In this document: in pieces, positions 1-5,443 of the stretch
How positions within the stretch are numbered: the stretch's first letter is position 1
Layout: each line of letters starts with the position of its first letter
Source of the DNA: Pseudomonadota bacterium
Lineage (GTDB): Bacteria; Pseudomonadota; Alphaproteobacteria; Azospirillales; Azospirillaceae
Assembly (NCBI GenBank): GCA_023412175.1
Contig: JAEYOB010000359.1
Coordinates: forward strand, 1-5,443
Direction: 5' to 3'
DNA: 5,443 nucleotides
The notes under the pieces: generated by a model
Database searches by the model: none
Seen by the model: the letters and a program-made list of their open reading frames with translations, nothing else
Told to the model about the DNA's origin: nothing
Program-made: the position numbers and the translations under genes

Positions 1-1572
<1,572 letters not shown>

Positions 1573-1603
1573 GAAAACCACGAGCTTGGCGGAGTTCCGG
1601 GTC

Positions 1604-3248
<1,645 letters not shown>

Positions 3249-3273
3249 GCTTCGGCCTCAAGTCCGGAAACGG

Positions 3274-3301
3274 AAAGCGCGCCCCGCGGGGCGCGCTTTT
3301 T
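3274..3301 (+). terminator. Rho-independent terminator of ilvC, possibly bidirectional
   Basis: A perfect palindrome occupies 3274-3299: each arm is AAAGCGCGCCCCG and its complement, centred on CCGCGG. On the + strand it is followed by a T-run (five T, then GCTTTT), a classic intrinsic terminator 26 bp after the ilvC stop. In practice the innermost bases must open to form the loop. On the - strand the stem is followed only by TTT, CCG, TTT, so it may weakly terminate the convergent hisE transcript too. Confidence 0.92.
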
Positions 3302-3331
3302 GCTTTTCATGAAGGGTGAGGGGCGAGGCCG

Positions 3332-3670
3332 CTACTTCCCGTTCCGGTTCGCCACCGCCAGCTTCGGCAGCTTCTCGGCAATGCCGTACAGGCTCTCGCG
3401 GCGGCGGATCTCCGCAAACACCTCGTCGGGGTGGATGTCCAGGGCAGCCCACAGCACCGCGATGTTGTACAGCAGGTCGGCGCTCTCGTTGATCACGCCC
3501 TGGCGGTCTTCGGCCATGGCGTCCAGCGCCACCTCGACCGCTTCCTCGCCGACCTTCTTGGCGATCTTTTTCGGGCCGGCGGCGAACAGCTTGGCCGTGC
3601 GCGAATCCGAGGGTTCGCGGCCCTTGCGCGCATGGACGGAATTGTAAAGGTGAAGGAGATCGTCCGACAT
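3332..3670 (-). CDS. hisE: Phosphoribosyl-ATP pyrophosphatase (HisE family, MazG-like fold)
   Basis: Predicted to hydrolyse phosphoribosyl-ATP to phosphoribosyl-AMP and pyrophosphate, the second step of histidine synthesis; cytosolic. The protein has 112 residues, normal for a stand-alone HisE, and is all-helical in character. Visible family blocks are LYNSVHARKG (8-17), TAKLFAAGPKKIAKKVGEEAVEVA (25-48) and ESADLLYN (62-69). The Mg-binding EExxE...ExxD pattern of the MazG/HisE superfamily is complete: Glu42, Glu43, Glu46, Glu62, Asp65. The C-terminal part, RRRESLYGIAEKLPK (89-103), resembles what I recall of the second HisE paralogue (HisE2) of some alphaproteobacteria, so this may not be the main his-pathway copy. 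ATG at 3670; the Shine-Dalgarno is weak and purine-rich (AAGAAGAAATCACAG before the start). It lies downstream of phoU on the same strand with a 141-bp gap and is convergent with ilvC; no his gene is adjacent. HisE superfamily is sure; exact role less so. Confidence 0.9.
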   Translation of the reverse strand: MSDDLLHLYNSVHARKGREPSDSRTAKLFAAGPKKIAKKVGEEAVEVALDAMAEDRQGVINESADLLYNIAVLWAALDIHPDEVFAEIRRRESLYGIAEKLPKLAVANRNGK

Positions 3671-3735
3671 TCTGTGATTTCTTCTTTTTTCCGTTGGCGT
3701 GCCCGGCGCCGAATTTTTCCTTTCTTTAGGTAATC

Positions 3736-3763
3736 TTTATGCACGGGCTTTTCCAGCACCCAA
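3736..3763 (-). promoter_or_regulatory. Weak candidate promoter for hisE
   Basis: Reading the - strand, TTGGGT (3763-3758) is followed after 16 bp by CATAAA (3741-3736), matching the -35 and -10 consensus at 3 and 4 of 6 positions. It lies within the 141-bp phoU-hisE gap, whose hisE-proximal half is markedly AT-rich for this genome, with purine runs on the coding strand. A promoter here would let hisE be expressed separately from phoU, but the match is weak. Confidence 0.25.
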
Positions 3764-3804
3764 CCGGCCAGGGCGGGCAGAAGTTCCTTTCGGCCGTGGT
3801 ATGT

Positions 3805-3830
3805 CGTTCGGTCAGGTTTCCTGACGAACG
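3805..3830 (-). repeat. Hairpin spanning the phoU stop codon
   Basis: Inverted repeat with arms CGTTC-G-GTCAGG (3805-3816) and CCTGACGAACG (3820-3830), 3-nt loop. It gives 11 paired bases with one bulged G. It includes the phoU stop (3812-3814). No T-run follows on either strand, so it could be a 3'-end stabiliser, a processing site or a Rho-assisted stop rather than an intrinsic terminator. Confidence 0.45.
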
Positions 3831-4531
3831 GTGAGCCCGCTCGCCTCGTCGGCCTTGGGGCGCTGGTCGGCGAGCGGCTGGCCGGTGACCACGAAATGCA
3901 CGATCTCTGCGATGTTCGTGGCGTGGTCGCCGATGCGTTCCAGGTTCTTCGCCATGAACAGCAGGTGCATGTGCCCGGCGAAGCGCCCCGGCGCGGCTCC
4001 GGCCGATTGCATGATCTCCTGAACGAGACTGGAGTACAGTGCGTCCACCTCGTCGTCGTTGCGCCAGACCTGCAGGGCCTGCTGGGCATCGCCCTCGACA
4101 TAGGCGTCGATGGCCGTGCCCAGGCGCTCGCGCACCAGCCGGCCGAGCTTGGGCAGCGCGGCCAGGGCCGGCGTTTCCGGCAGATCGCGCAGCGCCGCCG
4201 AGCGCTTGGCGATGTTGGCGGCATAGTCGCCGACGCGCTCCAGGTTGCCGGCCATCTTCAGGGCCGCCATCACCTCGCGCAGGTCGTCGGCGACCGGCTG
4301 GCGCAGCACCAGCAGGCGCATGCAGGCGGCCTCGATCTCCTGCTCCTCGCGGTCCAACCGGCCGTCTCCGCGCACCACCTCGCCGGCGAGCGCGGGATCG
4401 CGCTGCACCAGGCAGGCAAGCGCGCCGTCCATCTGCGTCTCGGCCGCCCCAGCCATCTCCACCACGCTGGAACGCAGCTTCTTCAGCGCTTCCTCGTAGG
4501 CGGTGACGATGTGGCGGTTGCTCTGCTTCAT
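3812..4531 (-). CDS. phoU: Phosphate-signalling / phosphate uptake regulator PhoU
   Basis: PhoU is a cytosolic adaptor that links the PstSCAB phosphate transporter to the PhoR-PhoB two-component system and represses the Pho response when phosphate is ample. The 239-residue product is the family's usual length and shows its internal duplication. Each half is a three-helix bundle with a matching metal-site motif: LERVGDYAANI (97-107) and LERIGDHATNI (197-207). Other family features are HIVTAYEEALKKL near the N-terminus (7-19) and the acidic DDEVDAL stretch (159-165). There is no signal peptide or membrane segment. The ATG at 4531 is favoured because GGAG at 4541-4538 lies 6 nt upstream; an in-frame ATG at 4549 lies upstream of that site, and longer readings give proline- and arginine-rich non-family sequence. 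The gene is divergent from mreB; hisE follows after 141 bp. phoU normally ends a pst operon, but no pst gene is adjacent here, so it may be a relocated or second copy. Confidence 0.95.
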   Translation of the reverse strand: MKQSNRHIVTAYEEALKKLRSSVVEMAGAAETQMDGALACLVQRDPALAGEVVRGDGRLDREEQEIEAACMRLLVLRQPVADDLREVMAALKMAGNLERVGDYAANIAKRSAALRDLPETPALAALPKLGRLVRERLGTAIDAYVEGDAQQALQVWRNDDEVDALYSSLVQEIMQSAGAAPGRFAGHMHLLFMAKNLERIGDHATNIAEIVHFVVTGQPLADQRPKADEASGLTVRQET

Positions 4532-4537
4532 GATGGT

Positions 4538-4541
4538 CTCC
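4538..4541 (-). promoter_or_regulatory. Ribosome binding site of phoU
   Basis: GGAG on the - strand (CTCC on +), 6 nt before the ATG at 4531. It decides between that start and the ATG at 4549, which would place the Shine-Dalgarno inside the coding region. Confidence 0.7.
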
Positions 4542-4585
4542 GGGGGCATCTGGGGCGCGGTGCATGCGGGCACGGCACGTACCGA

Positions 4586-4626
4586 CACCTTACGCAGTTG
4601 TCGCGCGGGTGGCATCAGATAAGGTG
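4586..4626. repeat. Separated inverted repeat CACCTTA / TAAGGTG upstream of phoU
   Basis: Arms at 4586-4592 and 4620-4626 are exact 7-bp reverse complements, 27 bp apart. Centre-to-centre spacing is 34 bp, roughly three helical turns. It lies 55-95 bp upstream of the phoU start and could be a two-site operator or chance; no regulator family can be named from it. Confidence 0.35.
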
Positions 4627-4678
4627 CGCAAGCGCCCCGGCGCGGTGGAGCCGCGTGTTTCCTTCCGTCACAAAGCCG

Positions 4679-4707
4679 TTGCGGCGCCGGGGGACTCACC
4701 CTAGAAC
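4679..4707 (+). promoter_or_regulatory. Candidate mreB promoter
   Basis: TTGCGG (4679-4684), a 17-bp spacer, then TAGAAC (4702-4707), matching -35 and -10 consensus at 3 and 4 of 6 positions with ideal spacing. Transcription from about 4714 would give an mreB leader of about 207 nt. A TTGGCA at 4729-4734 could be another -35 but has no good -10 partner. Moderate to low confidence. Confidence 0.3.
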
Positions 4708-4737
4708 ACGAACTGCTCGCGGCGTGCATTGGCATAA

Positions 4738-5443
<706 letters not shown>

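Noticed and set aside
3493..4224. A - strand frame bridging the end of phoU, the gap and hisE in another phase (possible fused or small lysine-rich protein)
   Set aside because: It overlaps both real genes out of frame; the gap portion is Lys/Arg-rich only because of the AT-rich purine leader, and no start with a ribosome site is seen there.
4532..4700. A PhoB box or clear promoter upstream of phoU
   Set aside because: Only isolated fragments such as CCGTCAC near 4665-4671 resemble a half-site; no 11-bp direct repeat was found.

Overview
The window looks like a chromosomal housekeeping segment from a GC-rich alphaproteobacterium. Rhodospirillales (Azospirillum, Magnetospirillum or Rhodospirillum relatives) is my best guess. 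The reasons are strong G/C bias at third codon positions, the style of the MreB N-terminus, the class I IlvC, and a branched-chain amino acid cluster lying close to mreB. The taxonomic call is inference from sequence style, not from a search.

Positions 1-3308 carry a branched-chain amino acid block on the + strand. It starts with a 5'-truncated acetolactate synthase large subunit (ilvB/ilvI), followed 31 bp later by the complete small regulatory subunit (ilvN/ilvH). After a 118-bp gap with a good candidate promoter comes complete ketol-acid reductoisomerase (ilvC), closed by a strong palindromic terminator. Together these make acetolactate (or acetohydroxybutyrate) from pyruvate and carry it to the dihydroxyacid precursors of valine, leucine and isoleucine.

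Positions 3332-4531 hold two genes on the - strand, convergent with ilvC: phoU (phosphate-signalling regulator) and, downstream of it, a small MazG-fold phosphoribosyl-ATP pyrophosphatase (hisE or a HisE2-like paralogue). No his gene and no pst gene lies next to them within the window, so both are apparently detached from their usual operons.

Positions 4532-4920 are a 389-bp divergent intergenic region with inverted repeats, a candidate promoter toward mreB and a potentially structured mreB leader. mreB (actin-like cell-shape protein) begins at 4921 and runs off the right edge, so only its first 174 codons are present.

I found no mobile element, CRISPR array, tRNA/rRNA or defence-type system. 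The main points of interest are a Glu in place of the usual metal-binding Asp in the thiamine diphosphate motif of the acetolactate synthase, an internal ilvC promoter embedded in inverted repeats, the orphan phoU/hisE pair, and the long mreB leader. None of these amounts to a clear new system.
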